Shown here piece by piece: positions 54,400 to 61,816 of a DNA stretch of 64,000 nt; position 1 is the first letter of the stretch; each line of letters starts with the position of its first letter. A program made the position numbers and the translations under genes. Source of the DNA: Fluviirhizobium alvei (GTDB lineage Bacteria; Pseudomonadota; Alphaproteobacteria; Rhizobiales; Rhizobiaceae); NCBI RefSeq assembly GCF_030551875.1, contig NZ_JAUOZU010000015.1, positions 1 through 64,000 on the forward strand, written 5' to 3'. A model generated the notes under the pieces. The model did no database searches. It was not told where the DNA came from and worked only from the letters and a program-made list of their open reading frames with translations.

Positions 54400-54766
54400 T
54401 TCCAACTCCTTTGGCATGGTCATGCCTCGACCATCGGCCGAAATCGGATCAGGAATCGATTGGGAAGGTGCCGGACGGCATAAGGAAAAAATAAAGCGCG
54501 CTTGGGCTACAGCTCGAAAGAACGATCTGGAAGTCTACCCCGAAACAACTGGCAATGATTTGAACGTGGAGAATGGAAACAGCGAGCGATCTGATCACCA
54601 TGGACCAGGCAGAATGGAACCCCCGGTGTCGAAGTCCAGTTGCGGGCTCTGATTGCGCGAACTCCCGAACTCTCAAAGGGCGGTGCGATTCCTTCCCACA
54701 TAAAACCCGCATGTTTGCCTGACGGGAGGCCGGATCGGACATGCCGTGGGCACTGGACACGCCTCC
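54400..54766. promoter_or_regulatory. Divergent region upstream of the kdp operon and the AraC gene
   Basis: A 414-base gap in all. No supported gene; a 103-codon minus-strand frame at 54449-54760 has no family signs. It should hold the KdpE-dependent kdp promoter; an AT-rich stretch with GGAAAAAATAAAG near 54480-54495 is a candidate, but no operator could be identified by eye. Confidence 0.45.
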
Positions 54767-54813
54767 TTGGACGATCCATAAAGTAATCCAAAAATAATCT
54801 ATGGATCATCCAA
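54767..54813 (+). promoter_or_regulatory. Inverted repeat covering the AraC gene promoter and leader
   Basis: TTGGACGATCCAT (54767-54779) and ATGGATCATCCAA (54801-54813) are inverted with 12 of 13 bases matching; the right arm ends at the base before the start codon. A further GTAATCCA at 54783-54790 resembles the same half-site. Probably the autoregulatory operator of the AraC protein. Confidence 0.6.
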
Positions 54814-55728
54814 ATGGACCCGCTGAGCGATGTGATTGCCCTGCTTCGGCCGAACACAGCCATCTCCAAACCCATATCCGGTCGGGGTGCATGGGCCGTG
54901 CGCTATGCTGCTCATGACGCCCCCGGTTTCACCATTGTTCTGAAGGGCGTTTGCTGGGTCACGTTTGAGGGCGAGACGCCTCTGAAGCTGGAGACGGGAG
55001 CCTTTCTGCTTCTGCCTGCCACGCCAGCCTTCACGCTGAGCAGTCATCCCGGCGTGGATGGAACGCTGACGGAGCCGATGGATGTGCCGGTTCGCCATGG
55101 CGAGCTGGTGGGTGAGGCAGATTTCATAGCGCTGGGCGGCACGTTTCGCATCGAAACGGCGAATGCGCCGCTGCTGCTCGCCCTGTTGCCACGGATGATC
55201 CATGTGCCGCCGTCAGAGGGACGATCAGCGCGGCTCGGCCGGCTGATCGATCTCATCGGAGAGGAATGCCGTGGCGAAGAGCCGGGCAAGGACATGATCC
55301 TGCAGCGTATGCTGGAGGTTCTTCTCATCGAGGCACTCCGCTCGCAACGAAGCACAATGGATCAGGACCGCGCCGGTCTGCTCCATGGTCTGCGCGATCC
55401 GGCTTTGGGGCGGGTCCTTGCCGCCATGCATGCTGATGTGCGTGCCGACTGGACGGTGGCCAGCCTTGCCCGCATTGCGGGACAATCGCGTTCCGCCTTT
55501 GCAGCACGCTTTGGCGCAGTCCTTGGCTGCGGCCCGATCGAATATCTTGCCCGCTGGCGGATGGCTCTTGCAAAAGACGCATTGCTGCGGGGCGCCAAGA
55601 CGCTCGATCGCATCGCCGACGAGATTGGTTACGAATCCGCCAGCGCGTTCAGCACGGCTTTCCGCAAGCGGCTCGGCTGCCCGCCGGGGCAATTCGCCCG
55701 GATCAACGGCGGCGGTGATCACGCCTGA
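54814..55728 (+). CDS. AraC-family transcriptional regulator (cupin_6 type)
   Basis: A 304-residue regulator. The N-terminal half is the AraC cupin_6 domain (KPISGRGAWAVRYAAHDAPG, LETGAFLLLPATPAFTLSSH). The C-terminal AraC domain has WTVASLARIAGQSRSAFAAR and LDRIADEIGYESASAFSTAF. Members of this type usually sit next to, and control, a short-chain dehydrogenase gene, as here. The start at 54814 lies at the end of an inverted repeat, leaving almost no room for a conventional ribosome site (only ATGGATC-like sequence before it), so translation may be weak or blocked by the bound regulator. Confidence 0.9.
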   Translation: MDPLSDVIALLRPNTAISKPISGRGAWAVRYAAHDAPGFTIVLKGVCWVTFEGETPLKLETGAFLLLPATPAFTLSSHPGVDGTLTEPMDVPVRHGELVGEADFIALGGTFRIETANAPLLLALLPRMIHVPPSEGRSARLGRLIDLIGEECRGEEPGKDMILQRMLEVLLIEALRSQRSTMDQDRAGLLHGLRDPALGRVLAAMHADVRADWTVASLARIAGQSRSAFAARFGAVLGCGPIEYLARWRMALAKDALLRGAKTLDRIADEIGYESASAFSTAFRKRLGCPPGQFARINGGGDHA

Positions 55729-55757
55729 GCATAAAGCGGGCCCCCAAAGCGCCATTC

Positions 55758-55786
55758 TGGACGATTGGAAATTATATTTGGACATT
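55758..55786 (+). promoter_or_regulatory. Phased TGGAC repeats in the SDR promoter
   Basis: TGGACGAT at 55758-55765 and TGGACATT at 55779-55786 are 21 bases apart, two helical turns on the same face. The first is identical to the half-site in front of the AraC gene. An AT-rich stretch with TATATATC follows as a possible -10 region. Confidence 0.6.
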
Positions 55787-55850
55787 AAATTATATATCGT
55801 CTCATGGGTCGGTGCTATGAAGGAACCATCCGAAACGAATGGAGCTTCGC

Positions 55851-56600
55851 ATGCAAACGATCCTGATTACCGGCACATCCTCTGGCTACGGCCTGGAAAC
55901 GGCCCGCCACTTCCTCGACAAGGGTTGGAATGTCATCGCCACGATGCGCCGCCCCGACGCAGGTCTTTTCCCGGCCTCGCCGAAGTTGCGTCTCCTGCCG
56001 CTTGACGTGACGAATGACGAGAGCATTGCTGCAACCGTCGCCGCGGCCGGGCCGATCGATGTGCTGGTCAATAATGCCGGCATTGGCCTTGTCGGCGCAT
56101 TCGAGGCAACGCCAATGGCACATGTCCGCAAGGTCTTCGCCACCAACACGTTCGGCGTCATGGCGATGTGCCAGGCGGTCATTCCGCAGATGCGCGAACG
56201 CCGGTCCGGCGTGATCGTCAACGTGACGTCGAGCGTAACGCTGGCCGCCATGCCCCTTGCTGCCGCTTACACCGCCAGCAAGCAGGCCATTGAGGGCTTC
56301 ACCGGCTCGCTCGCGCCTGAACTTGGCTATTTCGATATCCGTGCGAAGCTGGTGGAACCGGGCTATGCGCCGACGACGCGCTTTGCACAGAATACGGATG
56401 TGCGGATCGAAGATCTGATCCCGCCCGCCTATGCCGGTTTTGCAACGCCAATCTTCGAGGCTTTCGGGCGCCCCGCCATGACAACGAAGGAAACGGATGT
56501 TGCTGAGGCCGTCTGGGATGCCGTCCATGATACGTCAGGCCGGCTTCAGTTTCCCGGCGGCCCCGATGCTGTAGCGCTCTACGAGGCACGGAACGGGTGA
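55851..56600 (+). CDS. Short-chain dehydrogenase/reductase controlled by the AraC gene
   Basis: A 249-residue SDR: TGTSSGYG, the diagnostic VLVNNAGIGLVG, the serine in VNVTSSVTLA, YTASK and a longer C-terminal end typical of retinol-dehydrogenase-like SDRs. The ATG at 55851 has GGAG ten bases upstream; the ATG at 55839 lacks a site. It follows the AraC gene in the same direction and its promoter has the same half-sites. Substrate unknown. Its stop is only about 35 bases from the end of the chrA remnant. Confidence 0.88.
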   Translation: MQTILITGTSSGYGLETARHFLDKGWNVIATMRRPDAGLFPASPKLRLLPLDVTNDESIAATVAAAGPIDVLVNNAGIGLVGAFEATPMAHVRKVFATNTFGVMAMCQAVIPQMRERRSGVIVNVTSSVTLAAMPLAAAYTASKQAIEGFTGSLAPELGYFDIRAKLVEPGYAPTTRFAQNTDVRIEDLIPPAYAGFATPIFEAFGRPAMTTKETDVAEAVWDAVHDTSGRLQFPGGPDAVALYEARNG

Positions 56601-56633
56601 GGCCAAACGCCCAGTGACAAATACAGGCGGCAT

Positions 56634-56750
56634 CGGCCTACCGAAGCTCAGCGCCGCCATCCGCAGCCAGACCTTGAAGGCCTCCTTAAATGAAATGCCA
56701 CGCTCCGCGGACCCGCGTTGCGGTTTTGTCGATACCACGGTGTCCGACAT
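56634..56750 (-). pseudogene. chrA: chrA remnant, first 39 codons only
   Basis: From ATG at 56750 leftward the frame gives TKPQRGSAERGISFKEAFKV and WLRMAALSFG, matching the start of the intact chrA at 62638 (GVSFREAFKVWLRVAALSFG). Similarity stops at about 56640 and the following DNA is unrelated, leading into the end of the SDR gene. So the rest of the transporter has been deleted or replaced. It directly follows the left chrB copy, as in the intact locus. Confidence 0.85.
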
Positions 56751-56751
56751 C

Positions 56752-57537
56752 TCAGTCACCCTTCTTTCCAGCAGGCCAGTCATGGGTTTCTGAGGTCGCA
56801 TCGCGGCACCAGCGGTAAAACGCGTCGTAAAACGTCATTCCAGCCTCAAGCTGTTGAAGGTCGTCGTTGAACATGCGCGACAGTCCGAGTGAAGCGGCCA
56901 GCAGGCCGGCCACCTCGGGCGCAAGATCCGGGCGGGCTGTATCGGCACCACGAACGATCGTTGCCAGGCGCAAGAGCGGTGGTGTCGAAAGTCCGAACTC
57001 CTCGATCATCACATCGAAGGTGCATAGCTCGCCCCGGTGGCTCCAGAAGACATCGTCGACATCGAATGGGGTTGCGCGGAAGCGATTGGCCACGGCGGAT
57101 ACTTCGCCTGGCGCGACGAACAGGAAGACCGCACCCGGATCGACAAAAAGTCGGATCAGCCATGGACAGGCTTTGCGGTCGATCTTGGGACGTGATCCTG
57201 TCACCCAGACGATTCGCCCTTGCGCGTCGCGTTCGGGCAATTGACTGGCGGGGACCAGAGGGAGACCTGCGGATACCCATGCCTCAATGCCGTTCTTGAG
57301 GACTTCGGCGGCCGTGCCCTGCGTGCGCAGATAGGCCGCCACGCCATGGCTAAGCTTCTTGCCTTTCTGGCAGATGGTCACGATCGGCTGTTCCGTGAAC
57401 CGCCCTGCCCAGGCAGCGACCTGATCGTAAGGGCGGCGCAGCGAGCCGGGGATCAGTCTCGGATCTGTATGGAAGTCTTCGTCGGTGCGCACGTCGATGA
57501 GCACCGGGGCACTAGGCGTGCCGATGAGGCGGTTCAA
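56752..57537 (-). CDS. chrB: Left chrB copy, ATG lost, probably decaying
   Basis: A rhodanese-ChrB protein closely similar to the right copy at 61817: IVTICQKGKKLSHGVAAYLR holds the rhodanese cysteine and PKIDRKACPWLIRLFVDP starts the ChrB domain. The frame is intact, but the codon matching the ATG of the right copy (57568-57570) is AAG, and the first usable start is a TTG at 57535-57537, losing 11 residues. With its chrA cut to a stub, the left locus cannot export chromate. It may still make a shortened regulator. Confidence 0.8.
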   Translation of the reverse strand: MNRLIGTPSAPVLIDVRTDEDFHTDPRLIPGSLRRPYDQVAAWAGRFTEQPIVTICQKGKKLSHGVAAYLRTQGTAAEVLKNGIEAWVSAGLPLVPASQLPERDAQGRIVWVTGSRPKIDRKACPWLIRLFVDPGAVFLFVAPGEVSAVANRFRATPFDVDDVFWSHRGELCTFDVMIEEFGLSTPPLLRLATIVRGADTARPDLAPEVAGLLAASLGLSRMFNDDLQQLEAGMTFYDAFYRWCRDATSETHDWPAGKKGD

Positions 57538-57626
57538 TATATCGGGGGAAACTTCGAGAAATGACGGCTTGATGCGTCCTCCGTTAAACGGGTTGATGGA
57601 CGCGATTCTCTAGCATGACGCCTCGT

Positions 57627-57680
57627 GGGGTTATCGCGACCCCCTGCGGCATCATTTACAGCAGATTTCTCGGCTGTCAA
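57627..57680 (-). promoter_or_regulatory. Promoter and operator of the left chr locus
   Basis: On the minus strand TTGACA (57675-57680) is a -35 box. ACAGC-N10-GCTGT (57658-57677) overlaps it, and GGGGT-N7-ACCCC (57627-57643) lies downstream in the leader. Both dyads and the leader bases between them and chrB are conserved in the right copy at 61706-61760. Confidence 0.65.
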
Positions 57681-57717
57681 ATCGCAAGCAGCGCCCAGCT
57701 ATCCCACAATCATCCAG

Positions 57718-57744
57718 TTGAAGGATCCGAACCGTTGGCCCATT
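57718..57744 (+). repeat. Left direct repeat of the recombinase module (possible att site)
   Basis: TTGAAGGATCCGAACCGTTG followed by GCCCATT. It is repeated in the same direction at 61599-61626 with a few differences. It ends 6 bases from the stop of the HTH gene, so the two copies closely bracket the four-gene module. Confidence 0.55.
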
Positions 57745-57750
57745 TGTGTG

Positions 57751-58158
57751 TCAGCCGATCGTAGGTTTGTCGTTGAGATGCTCGAGATCGCCCAACAGCA
57801 AAAGCATCTCGTTAAGTTTGGTTTTGACGTCTCCGAATTTCTTAACCTTCACAAGCTCACTGTGGCCGGCCAGCATAAGAAAAGTTTCGAGAACCATATC
57901 TGAATGCCGGCAAAGCAGGATTAGAAACTCGCCGCTGGGCCCGTTGATACCGTTGAACCAATTTTTGACCGCGCGCTCGTTTGCCAGGGTCAACCCCGCA
58001 ATTGTTTTCACAGCGCTTCGGTCCTCGCCAAAGTCGCTTCGTAGCGCCGCCGCGATTGCAGAAGCAAAGGCAGCAGCGCCCAAACGCCCTTCGGACGACG
58101 GCGGAAATCCTCTTCCCCTTTTGGACTGAATATTTCGGTCCTTGTTCGTAGGCGACAT
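57751..58158 (-). CDS. HTH-type regulator of the recombinase module
   Basis: A 135-residue protein. Its middle, TIAGLTLANERAVKNWFNGI then GPSGEFLILLCRHSDMVLET, is a phage-type helix-turn-helix region. The ATG at 58158 follows GAGGGGAAACGAA. It is divergent from the recombinase gene with 61 bases between starts, a classic layout for a repressor controlling an integrase-like operon; the gap includes AATTAATATC and two CCTCG copies. The N-terminal 30 residues are basic and disordered. Confidence 0.75.
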   Translation of the reverse strand: MSPTNKDRNIQSKRGRGFPPSSEGRLGAAAFASAIAAALRSDFGEDRSAVKTIAGLTLANERAVKNWFNGINGPSGEFLILLCRHSDMVLETFLMLAGHSELVKVKKFGDVKTKLNEMLLLLGDLEHLNDKPTIG

Positions 58159-58219
58159 TTCGTTTCCCCTCGAATTAATATCAGACCTCGGGAAATGCCT
58201 CAAAAAAGCTGCGATATAG

Positions 58220-59776
58220 ATGACAGGAGCAGGCGATCAGGCACACAAGAATCAAAATGTGCGGGCGGCACAGTATGTCCGCATGTCAACCGATCATCAA
58301 AAGTATTCGACTGAAAACCAAGCCATCGAGATCGCCAAGTACGCGCGCGAAAACGGTTACGTCATTGTCAAAACATACATTGATTCTGGAAAAAGTGGAC
58401 TCAAACTTGATGGCCGGGATGCCCTGCAAAGTTTGATCGAGGACGTCAGCAACGGCCAGACGGATTTTTCGGTCATACTTGTCTACGATGTCAGCCGTTG
58501 GGGCCGCTTTCAGAACGCCGACGAGTCGGCCTATTTGGAGTATCTGTGTACGCGAGCCGGCATTGCCGTCGAATACTGTGCTGAGCAATTCGTCAATGAC
58601 AGCAGCCTGACGACAACAATCATCAAGAACATGAAGCGCGCGATGGCCGGCGAGTATAGCCGAGATCTGTCCCGTAAAGTTTTTGAAGGTCAACGCCATC
58701 TTGTGGAGCTTGGCTATCGCCAAGGTGGGGCGGCTGGCTTTGGATTGCGGCGGCAGCTTATCGACGAACGCGGTCAGCCGAAGACCCTGCTTACCCATGG
58801 CGAACGCAAGAGCATTCAAACCGACCGCGTCATTCTCGTGCCAGGTCCCGAAACGGAGGTGGCTGTGGTCGACAGAATCTATCGCTTGTTCGTGGAAAAA
58901 GGACAGAACGAACGCTCTATCGCCGAGATACTGAATTATGAAGGCGCACTGACCGATATGGGGAGACCATGGACCCGAGGAACGGTGCATCAGGTCCTAA
59001 CGAACGAAAAATACGTCGGTAACAATGTCTTCAACCGAATCTCGTTCAAGCTGAAGATGCGTCGCGTCCGAAACCCACCTGACGCCATAATACGAGCAAG
59101 CGGTGTTTTCCAACCGATCGTCAGCGAGGATCTTTTCCAGAGAGCCGCGGTAATTATTGCCGAGCGGACGATACGCCTGCGAGACGAGGAAATGCTGGCA
59201 CTATTGGCGCAATTGCTGCTCAGAAGCGGCAAGTTGAGTGCAATAATTATAGACGAGCAGGAGGGCATGCCCTCGAGTTCGATTTACGGTTCACGGTTTG
59301 GTGGCTTGCTGCGGGCCTATAAATTGGTCGGGTACACACCGAACCGGGACAACCGATATGTCGAGATCAACCGGATGCTCCGTGATCTCTTCCCCGAGGT
59401 GATATCCGGAATTATTGCATCCGTCGAACACGCCGGGGGTCGAATTGTTCGAGATGCGGCAACCGACCTTCTCACAATCAATGGCGAATTCACCGTGTCG
59501 GTGGTCGTATGCAGATGTATAGAGACACCGGCTGGAAGCTTGCGTTGGAAGATACGGCTGGACAATGGCCTCCACCCAGACCTCTCGATTGCTGTCAGGA
59601 TGGCTCCCGGCAACGAGAAGATCCTCGATTACTATCTCCTCCCCAAGATCGATTTTACCTCTGCAAACCTCGCGGTGGCGGAGGATAATGCCATCGGCAT
59701 TGATACCTATCGCTGTGCAGATCTTTCTCGATTCATTCGGCTTACAGAACGTGTACCCATTAGGAGGGCGGCATGA
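58220..59776 (+). CDS. Large serine recombinase
   Basis: A 518-residue serine recombinase. The resolvase domain (about 14-160) begins AAQYVRMSTDHQKYSTENQA with catalytic S23, and has VYDVSRWGRF with the active-site arginines. The recombinase domain (about 190-300) includes RSIAEILNYEGALTDMGRPW and VHQVLTNEKYVGN. No zinc-ribbon cysteine pairs are seen; the last 200 residues are instead a different domain ending in LPKIDFTSANLAVAEDNAIG. The gene overlaps the following ParB-like gene by 4 bases, so it is made together with two ParB-like proteins. Lower GC than neighbours suggests separate origin. Confidence 0.9.
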   Translation: MTGAGDQAHKNQNVRAAQYVRMSTDHQKYSTENQAIEIAKYARENGYVIVKTYIDSGKSGLKLDGRDALQSLIEDVSNGQTDFSVILVYDVSRWGRFQNADESAYLEYLCTRAGIAVEYCAEQFVNDSSLTTTIIKNMKRAMAGEYSRDLSRKVFEGQRHLVELGYRQGGAAGFGLRRQLIDERGQPKTLLTHGERKSIQTDRVILVPGPETEVAVVDRIYRLFVEKGQNERSIAEILNYEGALTDMGRPWTRGTVHQVLTNEKYVGNNVFNRISFKLKMRRVRNPPDAIIRASGVFQPIVSEDLFQRAAVIIAERTIRLRDEEMLALLAQLLLRSGKLSAIIIDEQEGMPSSSIYGSRFGGLLRAYKLVGYTPNRDNRYVEINRMLRDLFPEVISGIIASVEHAGGRIVRDAATDLLTINGEFTVSVVVCRCIETPAGSLRWKIRLDNGLHPDLSIAVRMAPGNEKILDYYLLPKIDFTSANLAVAEDNAIGIDTYRCADLSRFIRLTERVPIRRAA

Positions 59777-60660
59777 CTGACGGATTACCCGAAATCAAAT
59801 CCATCCCGATCGACGCAATCAATGTCCTCAATCCACGGGTTCGTAGTAAAAAGATTTTCAACGAGCTCGTAACCAGCATTGCCCATTTAGGACTGAAGAG
59901 GCCAATCACGGTCAGCGTACGGGATGACAATTCTGTATACGACCTGGTTTGTGGCCAAGGGAGACTGGAGGCTTTCGTTGCGCTGGGGCAAACACATATC
60001 CCCGCGATCCTCGTCCACGCCAGCGTTGAAGATTGCTTTGTCATGAGCCTGGTTGAAAACCTCGCCCGCCGTCAACATTCACCTTTGGAACTGGTTCGCG
60101 AGATCGCCGCATTGCGCGACAGGGGATACTCGCTCACCGAGATTTCGACGAAGACCGACTTTTCCGAGGAGTATGTCTATGCAGTCTGCTACCTGCTAGA
60201 TCACGGCGAGGAGCGGCTCCTGACGGGTGTTGAGAAGGGGATTATTCCCGCAAGCATTGCAATGCAGATCTCGCGTGCGAAAGACGCCGAGGTGCAAAAA
60301 GCGCTGGCTGAAGCCTATGAGCAAAAGTCCATTCCTGGCAACCAAGTGCTTGCGATACGCAAGATCGTCGAGCAGCGCAATCTATCCGGAAAAACCGTGA
60401 GTGGCGCAGCCTACAAGGGTGACAGTCCACGAAAGCAGGTAACCGCCGCAGCGCTTGTTCGAGCCTACCAGAAAGAGACCGAACGCCAGAAGATGTTGAT
60501 CAAGAAGGCGACACTTGCTCAGAGCCGTCTGCTGTTTCTGGTCAATGCCCTGCGCCGTCTTATAGATGATGAGCATTTTACGACGCTACTTCGCGCTGAA
60601 GCCATCAAGGACATGCCGAAACCTTTGGCTGAGCGGCTTGGCAGCGGGAGGCTACAATGA
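59773..60660 (+). CDS. ParB/RepB-like protein 1 of the module
   Basis: A 295-residue protein. The N-terminal ParB-like domain (about 8-100) has LVCGQGRLEAFVALGQTHIP in the nucleotide-site region, where partition ParB proteins read GERRYRA, and MSLVENLARRQHSPLELVRE. A helix-turn-helix follows (YSLTEISTKTDFSEEYVYAV). There is no ParA gene nearby. It overlaps the recombinase gene and the next gene by 4 bases each. It is only distantly like the second ParB-like protein. Confidence 0.85.
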   Translation: MTDGLPEIKSIPIDAINVLNPRVRSKKIFNELVTSIAHLGLKRPITVSVRDDNSVYDLVCGQGRLEAFVALGQTHIPAILVHASVEDCFVMSLVENLARRQHSPLELVREIAALRDRGYSLTEISTKTDFSEEYVYAVCYLLDHGEERLLTGVEKGIIPASIAMQISRAKDAEVQKALAEAYEQKSIPGNQVLAIRKIVEQRNLSGKTVSGAAYKGDSPRKQVTAAALVRAYQKETERQKMLIKKATLAQSRLLFLVNALRRLIDDEHFTTLLRAEAIKDMPKPLAERLGSGRLQ

Positions 60661-61559
60661 GCGGGCTGGTTCGCATCTCGTTCGAACAGACAATCGTCGA
60701 GTTACCCATGACCGCGATCCTGCCGCGAAAAATCATCACAGAGGCACAAAAGAAGACAGTGAAATACAAACGGATCGCCAGTTCGATCTCGGAGGTCGGA
60801 ATTGTCGAACCCATCGTTGTTTCCAGATTGGAGGAGAATGGGCATACGTTCATGCTGCTGGATGGCCACGTCCGGTTTACAATCGCGCTTGACCGTGGCG
60901 CAGCCACCATACGCTGCCTGATCTCGAATGACGACGAGGGCTTCACATACAACAAGCGTGTGAACCGGCTGGCCACGGTCCAGGAACATTACATGCTTAT
61001 AAAGGCGCTCAACAGCGGCGTCCCCGAAGAGAAGCTGGCAAAAACCTTCGACCTGGATATTTCGATGATCAAGCGCCGCCGGACCCTGCTCGACGGCATT
61101 TGCGCGGAGGTGATTGAACTTCTCAAGGACAAGTCGGTTAACCCGGTAACATTCGACGTGCTGAGAAAAATGAGGCCGATGCGACAGATCGAGTCCGCAG
61201 AACTGATGCTGACCGTGCACAATTGGACCTCCAGCTATGCCAAGGCGCTACTGGCAGCGACAAAACAGGAAGATCTTGCAAAACCGGATCGTCCGAAAAA
61301 GATCGGTGGCCTGACCAGAGAACAAATGGCACGTATGGAGCGCGAAATGGCGTCACTCCATCAGGACTTCAAGCAGATCGAGGAATCCTATGGCGATGAT
61401 ATTCTGCACTTGGTCGTGGCTTCGGGATACCTTAGTAAACTCGTCGGGAATGCGGAAATCGAACGATTTCTCACTCAGCGCTACCCGGAGTTTCTGGACG
61501 AGTTCCGCGCCATCATCGTCGCCTCATCCCTAGACCAGACTGGGTTGACATCCAACTGA
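60657..61559 (+). CDS. ParB/RepB-like protein 2 of the module (RepB C-terminal type)
   Basis: A 300-residue protein with a ParB-like N-terminal domain (about 20-110: RIASSISEVGIVEPIVVSRL, LLDGHVRFTIALDRG) and a helix-turn-helix (VPEEKLAKTFDLDISMIKRR). The C-terminal part (MRQIESAELMLTVHNWTSSY, REQMARMEREMASLHQDFKQ) resembles the RepB C-terminal region of rhizobial partition proteins. It starts within the preceding gene (ATGA). It ends 39 bases before the right direct repeat. Confidence 0.85.
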   Translation: MSGLVRISFEQTIVELPMTAILPRKIITEAQKKTVKYKRIASSISEVGIVEPIVVSRLEENGHTFMLLDGHVRFTIALDRGAATIRCLISNDDEGFTYNKRVNRLATVQEHYMLIKALNSGVPEEKLAKTFDLDISMIKRRRTLLDGICAEVIELLKDKSVNPVTFDVLRKMRPMRQIESAELMLTVHNWTSSYAKALLAATKQEDLAKPDRPKKIGGLTREQMARMEREMASLHQDFKQIEESYGDDILHLVVASGYLSKLVGNAEIERFLTQRYPEFLDEFRAIIVASSLDQTGLTSN

Positions 61560-61598
61560 ATCAGCCTTCCGTTCAACGTCAACGCCGAGCATTTGCTC

Positions 61599-61626
61599 TT
61601 GAAGGGATCTGAACCTCTGACCCAGT
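61599..61626 (+). repeat. Right direct repeat of the recombinase module (possible att site)
   Basis: TTGAAGGGATCTGAACCTCT followed by GACCCAGT. With one gap it agrees with the left repeat at 57718-57744 at about 21 of 27 positions, in the same direction. Confidence 0.55.
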
Positions 61627-61705
61627 CCCTCACCTCCGCGTTATCATTGTCAGCGGAGATAATGAGAAAGTCAGAATCTTGTCGAGACTATGCGGCAGTC
61701 ACGAA

Positions 61706-61760
61706 TTGACAGCCTCCAAAACTGCTGTAAATCAATCTCACATGGGGTCGCGATCACCCC
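61706..61760 (+). promoter_or_regulatory. Promoter and operator of the right chr locus
   Basis: TTGACA (61706-61711) with TAAAT about 16 bases later; ACAGC-N10-GCTGT (61709-61728) overlaps both. GGGGT-N7-ACCCC (61744-61760) lies in the leader. Both dyads are kept in the left copy although the spacer bases differ, which points to protein binding, probably by ChrB. Confidence 0.68.
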
Positions 61761-61816
61761 ACGAGGCGTCATGCTAGAGAATCGCGTCCATTGACCCGGC
61801 TAACGGAGGACGCGCG

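Noticed and set aside
54449-54760. A 103-codon minus-strand open frame in the kdp-AraC gap
   Set aside because: No ribosome site, no motif, and composition unlike its neighbours.
56634-57640. The left chr locus as an insertion sequence or transposon end
   Set aside because: No transposase, terminal inverted repeat of IS type or target duplication was seen; the similarity to the right locus is explained by chr genes and their promoter.
57718-57744. The direct repeat as part of a tRNA gene used as an integration site
   Set aside because: GGTTCGGATCC on the minus strand resembles a T-loop, but no paired T-stem, acceptor stem or anticodon arm could be drawn.
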